From Afipia sp. (lineage in GTDB: Bacteria > Pseudomonadota > Alphaproteobacteria > Rhizobiales > Xanthobacteraceae): a stretch of DNA of 64,000 nt. Each line of letters opens with the position of its first letter. The stretch's first letter is position 1. The translations under genes and the position numbers were made by a program. Below, piece after piece: positions 46,503-55,314 of this stretch. Under the pieces are notes generated by a model. The model worked only from the letters and a program-made list of their open reading frames with translations. It was not told where the DNA came from and did not search any database. The stretch spans positions 248,001 through 312,000 of the forward strand of contig JANQAK010000001.1 of NCBI GenBank assembly GCA_024707075.1, given 5' to 3'.

Positions 46503-47169
46503 ATGGCTTCGGTTAGAATAACGACGCGACGAAAAGAGAGGCCCTCGCGCAGCCGCATTGAGAAAGCCGATGACACCCGACGCGCGTTGTTCAGTGCGAC
46601 CGCCACTGTGGTCGGCAAATACGGCTACGCCGACGCTTCGGTCATTCGAATTACCAGCGAGGCCGGCGTCGCGAACGGCACCTTCTACAATTACTTCGAG
46701 ACCCGGCAGCATCTTTTCGATCAGCTATTGCCAGCGCGCGGCGAAGAAATCCTCAACTTCATCAGAGAACAGGTTGGCAAGAGTCCCGCCGGCATAGAGC
46801 GGGAGAGACGGCGCATAACGGCCTATTTCGAATTTTGCGTCCAGAATCCCGGATTTCTTCGGATCTTGAATGAGGCGGAAATTTTTGCGCCGCGCGCATT
46901 CAAGAATCATATGAAACGCTTCGCAGCCGGCTACACGCGTGCCCTGAAGCGCAGCCTCCAGCGCGGAGAAATCGCCGGATATGACGAGCGAGAACTTGAA
47001 GCTGTCGTGCATATGCTAATGGGCGCAAGAACCTCTGACAGCGCTATGGGACCGACGCCGCGGCCGTCGCTCAGCGCCCCCCGATCTTATCGCCACTTAC
47101 CTCAAGCTGTTGGAAGTCCCGCTATTCGCATCCCACCTGAGCGACGCGAACGCAAAAGAGCGCCCCTGA
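46503..47169 (+). pseudogene. TetR-family regulator, C-terminal frameshift
   Basis: The DNA-binding and most of the ligand domain are intact (ASVIRITSEAGVANGTFYNYF-type helix-turn-helix, FEFCVQNPGFLRILNEAEIF, IAGYDERELEAVVHMLMGAR). Near 47030-47037 a one-base shift puts the last helix (LTALWDRRRG, DLIATYLKLLEVPLFASHL) in the next frame, ending at 47169; as read, a different tail runs to 47207. It is a close paralogue of the regulator at 39185 and probably controls the divergent liv operon and the acyl-CoA dehydrogenase downstream. Confidence 0.8.
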
Positions 47170-47450
47170 AAATCGCTCTCCTCAGCAAAGTCATCTCCGA
47201 AATATGACTGATGGTTCACCATCCATCTATTCTTGACCCGTCACGATCGATCAGCGTAGTGTTCGATAGTCGGCGACATGGTCTTCAACCTCGAAGGGGC
47301 TTGTGGCTTTTAATTCCTTTGCTGGAAATAAGGCCTTTGGTCCGGCAACTGACGCCGTCCTTTTGCGACGGCCTCGATGCTCGCTGCGGCACATACGAAG
47401 GACATATGTAAGCCGTTGCTGTCGCCAATCGAATTGACAAGGGGATACCG

Positions 47451-48617
47451 ATGCTTGAATACGGCGAACCGCAGGAACTGGCTATGCTTCGCGACACGTT
47501 GCGGCGGTTCGTCAATTCAGAGATGCCGCGGTCGGAAGCCGCAAGGTGGGACGCAGAAGGCATCTTCCCGAGAAAAGTGCACCGCAAGCTGGCAGATTTG
47601 GGCGTTATGGGCCTGACTATTCCCGAAGAATACGGCGGGGCCGGCCGCAACATTCCAGCGACCATGGCCGTCATCGAGGAACTTTCCAAGCGCAGTCTCG
47701 CGGTCGCGGTGCCTTACATCGCAACAACTTGTTATGGCGGGATGAACATTCTCAGATCCGGCAGCGAAGCGCAGAAGCAGGAGTATTTGCCTAAGCTTGC
47801 GGCCGGAGAATTGATGTTCGCATTCGGCGTAACCGAGCCGGATATCGGTGGTGATGTCGCCAGCGTGAAAACGACTGCACGCCGTGAGGATGGAAAGATC
47901 GTAGTCAGCGGCGCGAAACGCTTCATTACGGGCGCAAACGTTGCCGATTATATCTACACAGTGGTCCGTTCGGACCCCTCCGCTCCGCGCTACAAGAACC
48001 TCTCCATCGTGCTGATCCCGCGCGAAACCGATGGCGTTCACATTGAGAAGATCAAAAGCATCGGTATGCGCGGTGGGGCGTCAACCACAGATATTACGTT
48101 CGACAAGGTAGAAATACCCGAGGCCAACATTCTTGGCGGCGAAGCCGGTTGGAACAACGGCTGGTCGCTTATTGCCGGCGCCGGCCTGGACGTTGAAAAG
48201 CTCGAGGTTGCAGCCATGGCGCTTGGTATCGCCGAAGCAGCGGTTGCAGATGCAGCGGAGTATGCATCAACCCGTCAACAGTTCGGCAAGGCGATCGGCG
48301 AGTTTCAAGCTATTCGACATGCCCTAGCCGAAGCTCGCACCGATCTGCACGCCAGCCGACTCGTTCTCTATCATGCGGCAGCGCTCGCCCAGGAAAGGCG
48401 GCCGTGTTCGATAGAATCCTCAATGGCAAAACTCTTCGTGTCCGAGCGAGCCCACAAGACCGTCCTAGCCTGCCAGTCGATCCTCGGCGCGTATGGATGC
48501 GTCGAAGGATTCGATATGGAGCGCTACGTGCGGGACATCCTCATTTTCCCGATCGTTGGCGGCTCTTCGGCCATCCAGCGCAATAATATCGCGAAGCGAT
48601 TCGAACAACGTAGGTAA
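47451..48617 (+). CDS. Acyl-CoA dehydrogenase
   Basis: A 388-residue acyl-CoA dehydrogenase, intact. FGVTEPDIGGDVASV and RFITGANVADY form the middle domain; the C-terminal domain has GAGLDVEKLEVAAMALG, with the Glu in the isovaleryl-type position, and RYVRDILIFPIVGGSSAIQRNNIAKRF in place of the common GTSEI motif. It lies 280 bases after the tetR gene and in the same direction, with no recognisable gene between. It is the paralogous counterpart of isovaleryl-CoA dehydrogenase in the second module. Confidence 0.88.
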   Translation: MLEYGEPQELAMLRDTLRRFVNSEMPRSEAARWDAEGIFPRKVHRKLADLGVMGLTIPEEYGGAGRNIPATMAVIEELSKRSLAVAVPYIATTCYGGMNILRSGSEAQKQEYLPKLAAGELMFAFGVTEPDIGGDVASVKTTARREDGKIVVSGAKRFITGANVADYIYTVVRSDPSAPRYKNLSIVLIPRETDGVHIEKIKSIGMRGGASTTDITFDKVEIPEANILGGEAGWNNGWSLIAGAGLDVEKLEVAAMALGIAEAAVADAAEYASTRQQFGKAIGEFQAIRHALAEARTDLHASRLVLYHAAALAQERRPCSIESSMAKLFVSERAHKTVLACQSILGAYGCVEGFDMERYVRDILIFPIVGGSSAIQRNNIAKRFEQRR

Positions 48618-48795
48618 AACTACAACCGCCGACCGCTCGAGGCCGGATATGCCGGACGAAACCAAAACGTCAGCCCCTCGTCCGACTGATGGGCGTCGTT
48701 CGCATCCGTCTCGTCCTGGTATCAACGCTTTCCAGCATGTTGATATCGCGGGCTTAATGCTGGCATTAAATGGGATACTTGTGTGTACCGAAAAC

Positions 48796-49477
48796 CTAGA
48801 CACGGACGTAGTGGTGATGGAGTCCGCCCAGGATGGCGCGTGAACTGATGACACCGGTCCGCAGAACGGGGCGAGAAACGGGCGCATCTTTGTTCAAGGA
48901 TCGATGCGTCCTGGCGCCATTGTAATAGTCGGAGTAGGATTTCAGGACCCGACGCAAATGCGCCTCGCCCCAGATCACTACGTGATCCAGACACTCGCGT
49001 CTGATCGATCCGATCAACCGTTCGGCAAAGCCATTCTGCCAGGGCGAGGCTGGTGCAGTGGGCTTGTCCCGGATCCCCGGCGCGCAATCGCCGTGTGACG
49101 ACTGCGCCGTAAATTTGATCCCGATCGCGGATGAGGCATTTTGGGGCATCATCCCAAGGGAAGGCCTCCGTTATCTGACGCGCAATCCACTCCGCGGTCG
49201 GGTTTGTTGTGACATTGATCCAGACGAGGTCTCTGCGGCCGAGCCGGACGATGACGAAGGCATAGAGCAGGTCGAAACCGATCGTTGGAACAACGAACAG
49301 ATCCATGGCGGCAATGTCCGGCGCGTGGTTACGCAAGAAGGTTCGCCATCCCTGGCTGGGCGTGCCCCGTCGTTTGACCATGTACCTGGCAACGCTCGAC
49401 TGCGCGACTTCAAACCCTAGCTTGAGCAGTTCGCCATGGATGCGCGGCGCGCCCCAAAGCGGATTTTCGACGCTCAT
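48796..49477 (-). pseudogene. Integrase-core transposase remnant (IS481/IS3-like)
   Basis: Two frames together give a DDE transposase from NPLWGAPRIHGELLKLGFEV through DLFVVPTIGFDLLYAFVIV, LIRDRDQIYGAVVTRRLRA, then, after an apparent two-base deletion near 49075, GIRDKPTAPASPWQNGFAER, RTHRSLNKDAPVSRP and GGLHHHYVRV. The N-terminal helix-turn-helix half is missing, so the copy is dead. It abuts an IS66 fragment. Confidence 0.78.
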
Positions 49478-49492
49478 CCGTAAGCGCGCATT

Positions 49493-49995
49493 TTACTGCA
49501 CAGGCTGGGCGCGCGGGTGGCCGCGGCGTCGCGTGACGCCGGGCCCCATCGGGATCATCGGAGCGGCTTGATTGATCCTGAGCGTTCGACCGTCAGCCGC
49601 TGTCGTTGTCAGCTGGCAGGTCTTTTGAGCGGTGCAGTTGAACGGTAACAGATCTTCGATATCGGCGTCTGGCGCGCGCTGGGGCAATTCGGTGAGCGTG
49701 TGACGTAGCCATGCATAGGGATCGACGCCGCATGCCCGGCATGTCAGCACCAAACTGTAGATCACGGCGCTTGCCCTGGCGCCGGCAACGGTGTCGCTGA
49801 ACAGCCAACTTTTTCGTCCGGTGCAAAACGGCCTGATGTCGCGCTCCAGAACATTGTTATCGATCGGGGCGAGACCGTCACTGGTGTAACGGGTCAGATA
49901 ATCCCATTGGTTGCGCGCATAGGCGATCGCCTTGCCGGTCAAGCTTTCGGGTAGGACCTTCGCCGAGGCGATCCAGCCGAGGATGCTTGTGCCGA
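49493..49995 (-). pseudogene. IS66 transposase (TnpC) C-terminal fragment
   Basis: The fragment reads ILGWIASAKVLPESLTGKAI, YARNQWDYLTRYTSDGLAPI, DNNVLERDIRPFCTGRKSWL and TCRACGVDPYAWLRHTLTEL, the last quarter of an IS66 TnpC. The N-terminal three quarters are absent (junction near 49995), and the end after DLLPFN does not match the family, so the frame runs on to 49493. No complete IS66 is present. Confidence 0.8.
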
Positions 49996-50084
49996 TCCAT
50001 ACCTATGAGCCGGGACAGTTTCCGGCGCATTTCCAGGCCGTCAATCTCAAGAATGACGGCGAATGGTGGGACGTTGAAGCATGA
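49996..50084 (+). pseudogene. C-terminal end of an unknown gene, cut by the IS66 fragment
   Basis: A short frame in the direction of the next gene reads PIHTYEPGQFPAHFQAVNLK then NDGEWWDVEA and stops at 50084, where its stop overlaps the ATG of the following gene (ATGA). The overlap argues that it was a real gene in an operon with the nuclease-like ORF. Its N-terminus was lost at the IS66 junction. I do not recognise the family. Confidence 0.45.
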
Positions 50085-50402
50085 CCATCCAGCAGACACC
50101 CTCAGGCCACGGCGTGAGTCAGGCCTTCCTCGATATGCTCGATACTCTCGCTCAAAAACTCTTGTGGTGGCGCGACGTCTTGCTGCGAGACGATCTGTTC
50201 GTCGCGGTGCGAGCGAACTCTCTCAATGTCTATCACCGGGGTGCCTCGATCTTCCGGATCGACGATGGCGGAGGCGGTCGGATAATTCCGTGGACACACA
50301 CCAAGTACCTGATCCGTCAGCAGCAGGTATTGGCACAACTTCACGATGACGGGCATTTTGAACCTTCCGATATCGGTTGGTCACAATACGCTGGCCCATC
50401 GA
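50081..50402 (+). pseudogene. Nuclease-like protein of unknown function, 5' part (split by IS21)
   Basis: The first 107 residues (MTIQQTPSGHGVSQAFLDML to YAGPS) of a gene that resumes at 53238 after the IS21 copy. Dropping the IS and one 8-base target copy restores one frame of 327 residues, reading YAGPSTLSDMIRSATDLAGA across the join. The N-terminal part has no motif I recognise. Confidence 0.7.
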
Positions 50403-50408
50403 TGCGCG

Positions 50409-50545
50409 TTCCAGGCGATCGTGATCACCAATTCCAGGCTATCGTGATCACCGATTCCAGGGGAGCGTGATCACCCGTTCCAGGGGATCGTGATCACGAT
50501 TTCCAGAGGATCGTGATCACCATTTCCAGCGATCATGATCGGTGT
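50409..50545. repeat. IS21 left subterminal repeats
   Basis: Five copies of a unit of about 22 bases, TTCCAGG..ATCGTGATCACC, follow one another, with a sixth degenerate copy (ATGATCGG). Three related inverted copies lie at the right end (53156-53222). Such arrays bind the IstA transposase. Confidence 0.8.
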
Positions 50546-50623
50546 GGAGATGATAGGAGGAGTGCACCGCTGACAGTCTGCAACCGGGTAGCTTGAGCCT
50601 TTGTCATATAGCAGAGGATCGAG

Positions 50624-52165
50624 ATGCCGACCGAGAGACTGTCCATGCGTCAAATTCGTGAAGTTCTTCGTCTACACCACAGCGTCGGGATGTCCCAGCG
50701 CGCCGTCGCCCGCAGCCTCGGTCTGGCTCAAGGCACGGTCAGCAAATATCTGAACCGGACGCGCCGCGCCGGATTGACTTGGCCGTTGCCGCCAGAGCTG
50801 GACGACGATGTTCGGCTTGAGGATCGTCTGTATCCGCCGCCATCTGATTTGCCCAGTGACGAGCGTCCGCAGCCGGACTGGGCCGTGGTGCATCGCGAGT
50901 TGCGACGCCCGAGCGTCACGCTGATGCTCTTATGGGAAGAGTATTGCGACACGACTTCGGACGGCTTCAGCTATTCGTGGTTTTGCGAGCGCTACAAGGA
51001 ATGGACCGGGCGCTTGAAGCTGACCCTTCGCCAGGTTCACGTCGCCGGCGAGAAGCTTTTTGTCGACTATTCCGGCCACACCATGGAGGTGGTCGACGGG
51101 CTCAGCGGTGAAGTGCTCTCGACACAGATTTTTGTCGCGGTTCTCGGCGCCTCAAATTACACCTACGTTGAGGCGACCCTCACCCAGAGCTTGCCAGATT
51201 GGATATCATCGCATGTTCGGGCATTTTCCTTTTTTGGTGGCGTCGCTCGACAGACGGTGAGCGACAATCTCCAGGCGGGTATCACGCGGGCGTGCTTCCA
51301 CGAGCCGATGGTGAACCGCACTTACGCGGATCTCGCCCGCCATTATGGCACCGCCATACTGCCAGCAAGGCCGTATCACCCGAAGGATAAAGCCAAAGCG
51401 GAGGTCGGAGTCCAAATCGTCGGTCGATGGATTCTGGCGCGGTTGAGGAACCGCCGTTTCTTTTCGCTCACGGCGCTCAACGAGGCGATACATGCTCTTC
51501 TTGCCGATCTGAACGATCGCACCTTGCGCGGTTGGGGCCGCAGTCGACGTCAATTGTTCGATGAACTCGACCGTCCGGCGCTCATCGGGTTGCCAGACGA
51601 GCCCTATGAGTACGCCGAATGGAAGCGCTGTCGCGTCAATCTCGATTACCATGTGGAGATTGCCAAACATTACTACAGCGTTCCACACGGTCTCGCCCGT
51701 CAAGAGGTCGAGGCACGGATCACGGCCAGGACGGTCGAGATCTTCCTGCGCGGCAAGCGTGTCGCGTCCCATCTGCGCAGCACACTGGCGCATCGGCCGA
51801 CCACCGTCGCCGAGCATATGCCGAGCTCCCATCGGCGCTACCGTGACTGGACGCATGAGCGCATTCGTCGCGATGCCGCCAAGGTCGGGCCCGACGCGGA
51901 CACTCTGATCGAAGTCATCCTGCGCTCACGGCCGCATCCCGAACAAGGCTTTCGCTCCGCCATCGGGATTCTCGGACTTGTGAAGCGCTATGGGGCAGAG
52001 CGCGTCGACGCCGCCTGCGCCCGCGCTCTCCTGCTCAATGCCCGATCCTACAAGTCCGTCGCGGCCATTCTGAAGAACGGCACCGACAAAACGGCGGCCG
52101 CGACGCAGGAGACGGCGCCCGTTCTCTTCCATTCGAATATCCGCGGACGCGGTTACTACAATTAA
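50624..52165 (+). CDS. istA: IS21 transposase IstA
   Basis: A 513-residue DDE transposase: an N-terminal helix-turn-helix (REVLRLHHSVGMSQRAVARS then LGLAQGTVSKYL), the first catalytic Asp in LFVDYSGHTMEVVDG, the second near VSDNLQAGI, and the Glu in KAKAEVGVQIVGRWI. Length is normal. istB starts 13 bases after the stop. Confidence 0.93.
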   Translation: MPTERLSMRQIREVLRLHHSVGMSQRAVARSLGLAQGTVSKYLNRTRRAGLTWPLPPELDDDVRLEDRLYPPPSDLPSDERPQPDWAVVHRELRRPSVTLMLLWEEYCDTTSDGFSYSWFCERYKEWTGRLKLTLRQVHVAGEKLFVDYSGHTMEVVDGLSGEVLSTQIFVAVLGASNYTYVEATLTQSLPDWISSHVRAFSFFGGVARQTVSDNLQAGITRACFHEPMVNRTYADLARHYGTAILPARPYHPKDKAKAEVGVQIVGRWILARLRNRRFFSLTALNEAIHALLADLNDRTLRGWGRSRRQLFDELDRPALIGLPDEPYEYAEWKRCRVNLDYHVEIAKHYYSVPHGLARQEVEARITARTVEIFLRGKRVASHLRSTLAHRPTTVAEHMPSSHRRYRDWTHERIRRDAAKVGPDADTLIEVILRSRPHPEQGFRSAIGILGLVKRYGAERVDAACARALLLNARSYKSVAAILKNGTDKTAAATQETAPVLFHSNIRGRGYYN

Positions 52166-52178
52166 TCAGGGGACCATC

Positions 52179-52934
52179 ATGCTCATTCATCCTACCGTCG
52201 AACGCTTGCGCTCACTTGGCCTCGCCGCCATGGCCGACGCCCTCGTCGAGATGCAAAACAATCCTCAGGCGGCCGAGATGCCGCATGCCGATTGGCTCGG
52301 TCTGCTCATCGACCGGGAAGCTACCTTTCGAGACAATCGCCGCCTTGCACGCCGCTTGACCGCCGCCAAGCTTCGTCAAGCCGCCACCATCGAGAACATC
52401 GACTATCGCACCGCTCGAGGGCTCGATCGCGCTCTCTTTCAAACGCTCACCACAAGCCAATGGGTCCGCGAACACAACCATTTGGCCATTGTCGGTCCAA
52501 CCGGCACCGGAAAATCCTGGCTGGCTTGCGCTCTCGGGAACAAAGCCTGCCGTGATGGCTTCTCCGTCCTCTACAAGCGAGCGTCACGTCTGTTCGCCGA
52601 TCTAGCCCAAGCTCGTGGGGAGGGACGCCTTGCTCGCCTGATGACCAGCTTGGAACGCACAAATCTGATCATCGTCGACGACTGGGGGCCCGAGCCACTT
52701 ACAGCCGAGCAGGCCCGCGACCTTCTCGAGATCGTCGACGATCGCTACGACAAAGGATCTCTCCTGATCACAAGTCAGGTGCCCGTAACGCAATGGCACG
52801 ACATTATTGCCAACCCGACCCTCGGCGACGCCATTTTGGACCGCATCATCCACAATGCTCACCGCATCGAACTCAAGGGCGACAGTCTGCGTCGTAGCGC
52901 CGACCAAAAGAAAAAGGGCCCGCCCCCTGCCTAA
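52179..52934 (+). CDS. istB: IS21 helper ATPase IstB
   Basis: A 251-residue AAA+ ATPase related to DnaC: Walker A VGPTGTGKSWLACALG, Walker B LIIVDDWGPEPL, and an arginine-bearing segment near IIHNAHRIELKGDSLRR. It assists IstA in target selection. Confidence 0.93.
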   Translation: MLIHPTVERLRSLGLAAMADALVEMQNNPQAAEMPHADWLGLLIDREATFRDNRRLARRLTAAKLRQAATIENIDYRTARGLDRALFQTLTTSQWVREHNHLAIVGPTGTGKSWLACALGNKACRDGFSVLYKRASRLFADLAQARGEGRLARLMTSLERTNLIIVDDWGPEPLTAEQARDLLEIVDDRYDKGSLLITSQVPVTQWHDIIANPTLGDAILDRIIHNAHRIELKGDSLRRSADQKKKGPPPA

Positions 52935-53155
52935 CCCAACAATCGTTCCACCGGCCCACAGGACCCTCCCGCGCGCGGCGCTACGCCGCTCGTGGGGGCC
53001 ACTCCGCGCCACGCGCGGGTCCCTCCCATGGACCGCCGGAACGATCTCAACCGTGCCGCCCGTCTTGACCAGGAGACCATTTCCAGGACAACATCAAATC
53101 GTCAGTTGTGTTCGCCGCCGCGTCGATGCTCAGCAATGTCAGAAAATTCACCCTG

Positions 53156-53222
53156 AGCATGATCACGATCATCTGGAAACCGTGATCACCATCGCCTGGA
53201 ACCGCTGATCATCATCCCTGGA
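53156..53222. repeat. IS21 right subterminal repeats
   Basis: Three copies of the TTCCAG/GTGATCAC unit in inverted orientation relative to the left array. Confidence 0.7.
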
Positions 53223-53237
53223 ATGCGCACCCATCGA

Positions 53238-53899
53238 CACTCTCCGACATGATCCGCTCGGCCACCGATCTGGCTGGAGCTGAAAAGAGCGGATTGCATC
53301 CGCTGATCGTCGGCAGTTCAAAAGTGATCGACGTCGAACTGTCGCTGCTGCGGGCAAACTCTTCCATAGACGAAAGTCTAGCAGACACTGATGCCCATTC
53401 AGCGGGCGCCACGTCGGTTGATCGGTCTCAGGACCGGCTGGATGTCGTCACCGTCGAGAACCGCGGCGGCAAGCCGTTCATCGTTTTCCATGAAGCCAAA
53501 CATTTCAGCAACCCGGCCTTGAGGGCCAAAGGTGAGCCTGCCGTTCTGGCTCAGATCGTGCGCTACCAGGCAACACTCAGACAACATGATGCAGCACTGC
53601 GACAGCGCTACATCGCTGTCTGCCAGGCGCTGGTCCGTCTCCATACTATGCGAACGGCAGTACGTGCAGCCGTTCCGGTAACTAGACCGCTGCAAGCGCC
53701 TGATCCTCTCATCGCCGCCATTGCCTCAGGTCAGGTCCAGGCCGAGATTGATCCTGATCCCCGGCTGATTGTGTTCGGCTTCGACGGCGATCAGCGCGAC
53801 GGGCGCTGGGAACGGGACGCCAAGCGTCTGCGGGATTATCAGCCATCCCTCGAGATCCGGGCGATCGGCAATACCCGATCAGCGCATGAATTCTTCTGA
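53238..53899 (+). pseudogene. Nuclease-like protein of unknown function, 3' part (split by IS21)
   Basis: Continuation of the gene begun at 50081. It contains RLDVVTVEN, then FIVFHEAKHFSNPALRAKGE, an arrangement (Asp, then Glu-x-Lys after a hydrophobic strand) like the PD-(D/E)xK nuclease core, followed by a helical segment LAQIVRYQATLRQHDAALRQ and a C-terminal strand LIVFGFDGDQRDG. A nuclease or nuclease-derived role is suggested by the motif only. The first ATG in this part is at 53249, so a truncated product could be made. Confidence 0.6.
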
Positions 53900-54033
53900 T
53901 GTCACGGTACTCGTGCCCTGAAATGCGGCTTTCGGGAGACACTCAGTCTTTCTTCGCAAAACCCCGCAATTCCTCGGGGCCTCATTTGAATCTAAGGGGC
54001 ACGGGCGGTCCGTGCCTTTAGTTGGGATTCTGC

Positions 54034-54761
54034 ATGAAGGTTATTGCCTATTACCGCGTCCGACCGAGCGAGCCTGCATACTCTGATATTGCACTGCAAG
54101 AACAACGTGAAGCCGTCAGAACCTGGATCGAGGGCCGTCAGGCCGTAGTTCAGGCCGAATATATCGAGCCGGAGACTGACGGCTTCTCCCGCCCGCAATT
54201 GCGGAAAGCCTTGAGGACTGCAAACAGTCCGGCGCCACACTGCTGATCGCACGTACAGAAGCCATCGGCAGCGGGACAGAGTTTTCTCCGCGGATTTCGA
54301 ATATTCCGGCGGCGTTCGCGCCGGAGGCATCACGCGAGCGCGGCTATGTCAGCCTTGCGCCGGAGAAAGCGCCGCCAGACCTTACCCTGTATTTTCCGGA
54401 CTTCCGCAGCCTGAAGAACATGCCGGTTTATCTGTGCAATGGTACGGATGCGGCCATTCGTATCATCACGGTCAGGACGATCGGCCTGACTTCGAAATTT
54501 ACAACGCCAGATCCGACCATCGCTGACGGGAGTGGCTCCGCGTCTGAGCAGCCCCTGTCGACGACACCGACCACATTTTCGCTCGACCGGCTGGATACGC
54601 GACATGCCGCTGTGATCGATCGTTACGATCCAATGTTTGACAGCGATTTCATCACCACCTTCGAGATCACGTTTATTGATCAGCAGGAACAGGCGCAGCA
54701 GCGGACGGCATTCCTCGGCGGTACGCCTTTGTCATCGGCCTACCTCAACCTGAAAAAATAA
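54034..54761 (+). pseudogene. Resolvase-like protein with unusual C-terminal domain, one frameshift
   Basis: The start MKVIAYYRVRPSEPAYSDIA and LQEQREAVRTWIEGR resemble the N-terminus of serine recombinases, but the usual ARVS(T/S) catalytic segment reads YRVRPSE. After LRKAL a base seems missing near 54210; repair gives EDCKQSGATLLIARTEAIGS and the frame continues to 54761. The following part (residues about 105-242) is beta-strand rich (LTLYFPDFRSLKNMPVYLCN, FITTFEITFIDQQEQ) and unlike recombinase DNA-binding domains. I do not recognise it. Confidence 0.55.
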
Positions 54762-54865
54762 CACTCACTCTTCGACGCCTCGACGCATGCCTCTCAACGA
54801 CGGCGGCGAACGATGGCCCATGCCCATCACCTGATCGTTTCGAAATTTCACAAAGGAAGCCACTC

Positions 54866-55255
54866 ATGACAATGTTGTTTTCAAAATCGAACCTTATGAC
54901 CGGTATTGCTTTCGCGGCCCTGTTCGGAGTTGTCATCGCCACGCTGCGCCTTGCAACAGGCGGATATGGTGGCCCCTCCAGCATTCCGGAATGTAACAGC
55001 AACACCACCCGCGATATGCTGCAGGATGCGTTTAAGAATGCGCCGCAAGCCGCGCTCGGCCTGAAGCTGCTCAAGATCGGCGACATGTCCGTTGTCGGGA
55101 AGGACCTGCTCGACGAGAACAATGAGATCCGCCACCGCGTCTGTGTCGCCGACGTCTTTACGAACATCGGGCGGAAGCCGGTGTACTTCAACATGTCCTT
55201 TGCCGATGTCGAAAAGAAGCAGGTCTATCTCGAAGCTCCCATGCTGCCGTTCTGA
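54866..55255 (+). CDS. Hypothetical protein with N-terminal membrane anchor
   Basis: A 129-residue protein with a hydrophobic segment at residues 11-30 (MTGIAFAALFGVVIATLRLA), a signal peptide or single anchor, then a soluble domain of about 95 residues containing two cysteines (PECNSN, HRVCVAD). A GGAAG lies before the ATG. No family is recognised. Confidence 0.55.
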   Translation: MTMLFSKSNLMTGIAFAALFGVVIATLRLATGGYGGPSSIPECNSNTTRDMLQDAFKNAPQAALGLKLLKIGDMSVVGKDLLDENNEIRHRVCVADVFTNIGRKPVYFNMSFADVEKKQVYLEAPMLPF

Positions 55256-55314
55256 TGACCAACTGGGCCTCAACGTCCGCGTGGAGACCCCCCGCGGCAT
55301 TCCTCTGATCGTCA

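Larger units (their letters stand above)
50403..53229 (+). mobile_element. IS21-family insertion sequence, complete, 2.83 kb
   Basis: Carries istA and istB and ends in inverted TGCGC(G/A)TTCCAGG. It is flanked by an exact 8-base direct duplication CCCATCGA (50395-50402 and 53230-53237), within the 4-8 bases made by this family. Multiple subterminal repeats lie inside both ends. Nothing in istA or istB looks broken, so the copy may be active. Confidence 0.93.

Noticed and set aside
50409-50545. CRISPR-like short repeat array
   Set aside because: The units are tandem with almost no spacer, and the same unit is inverted at the other end of the IS21; these are transposase-binding repeats.
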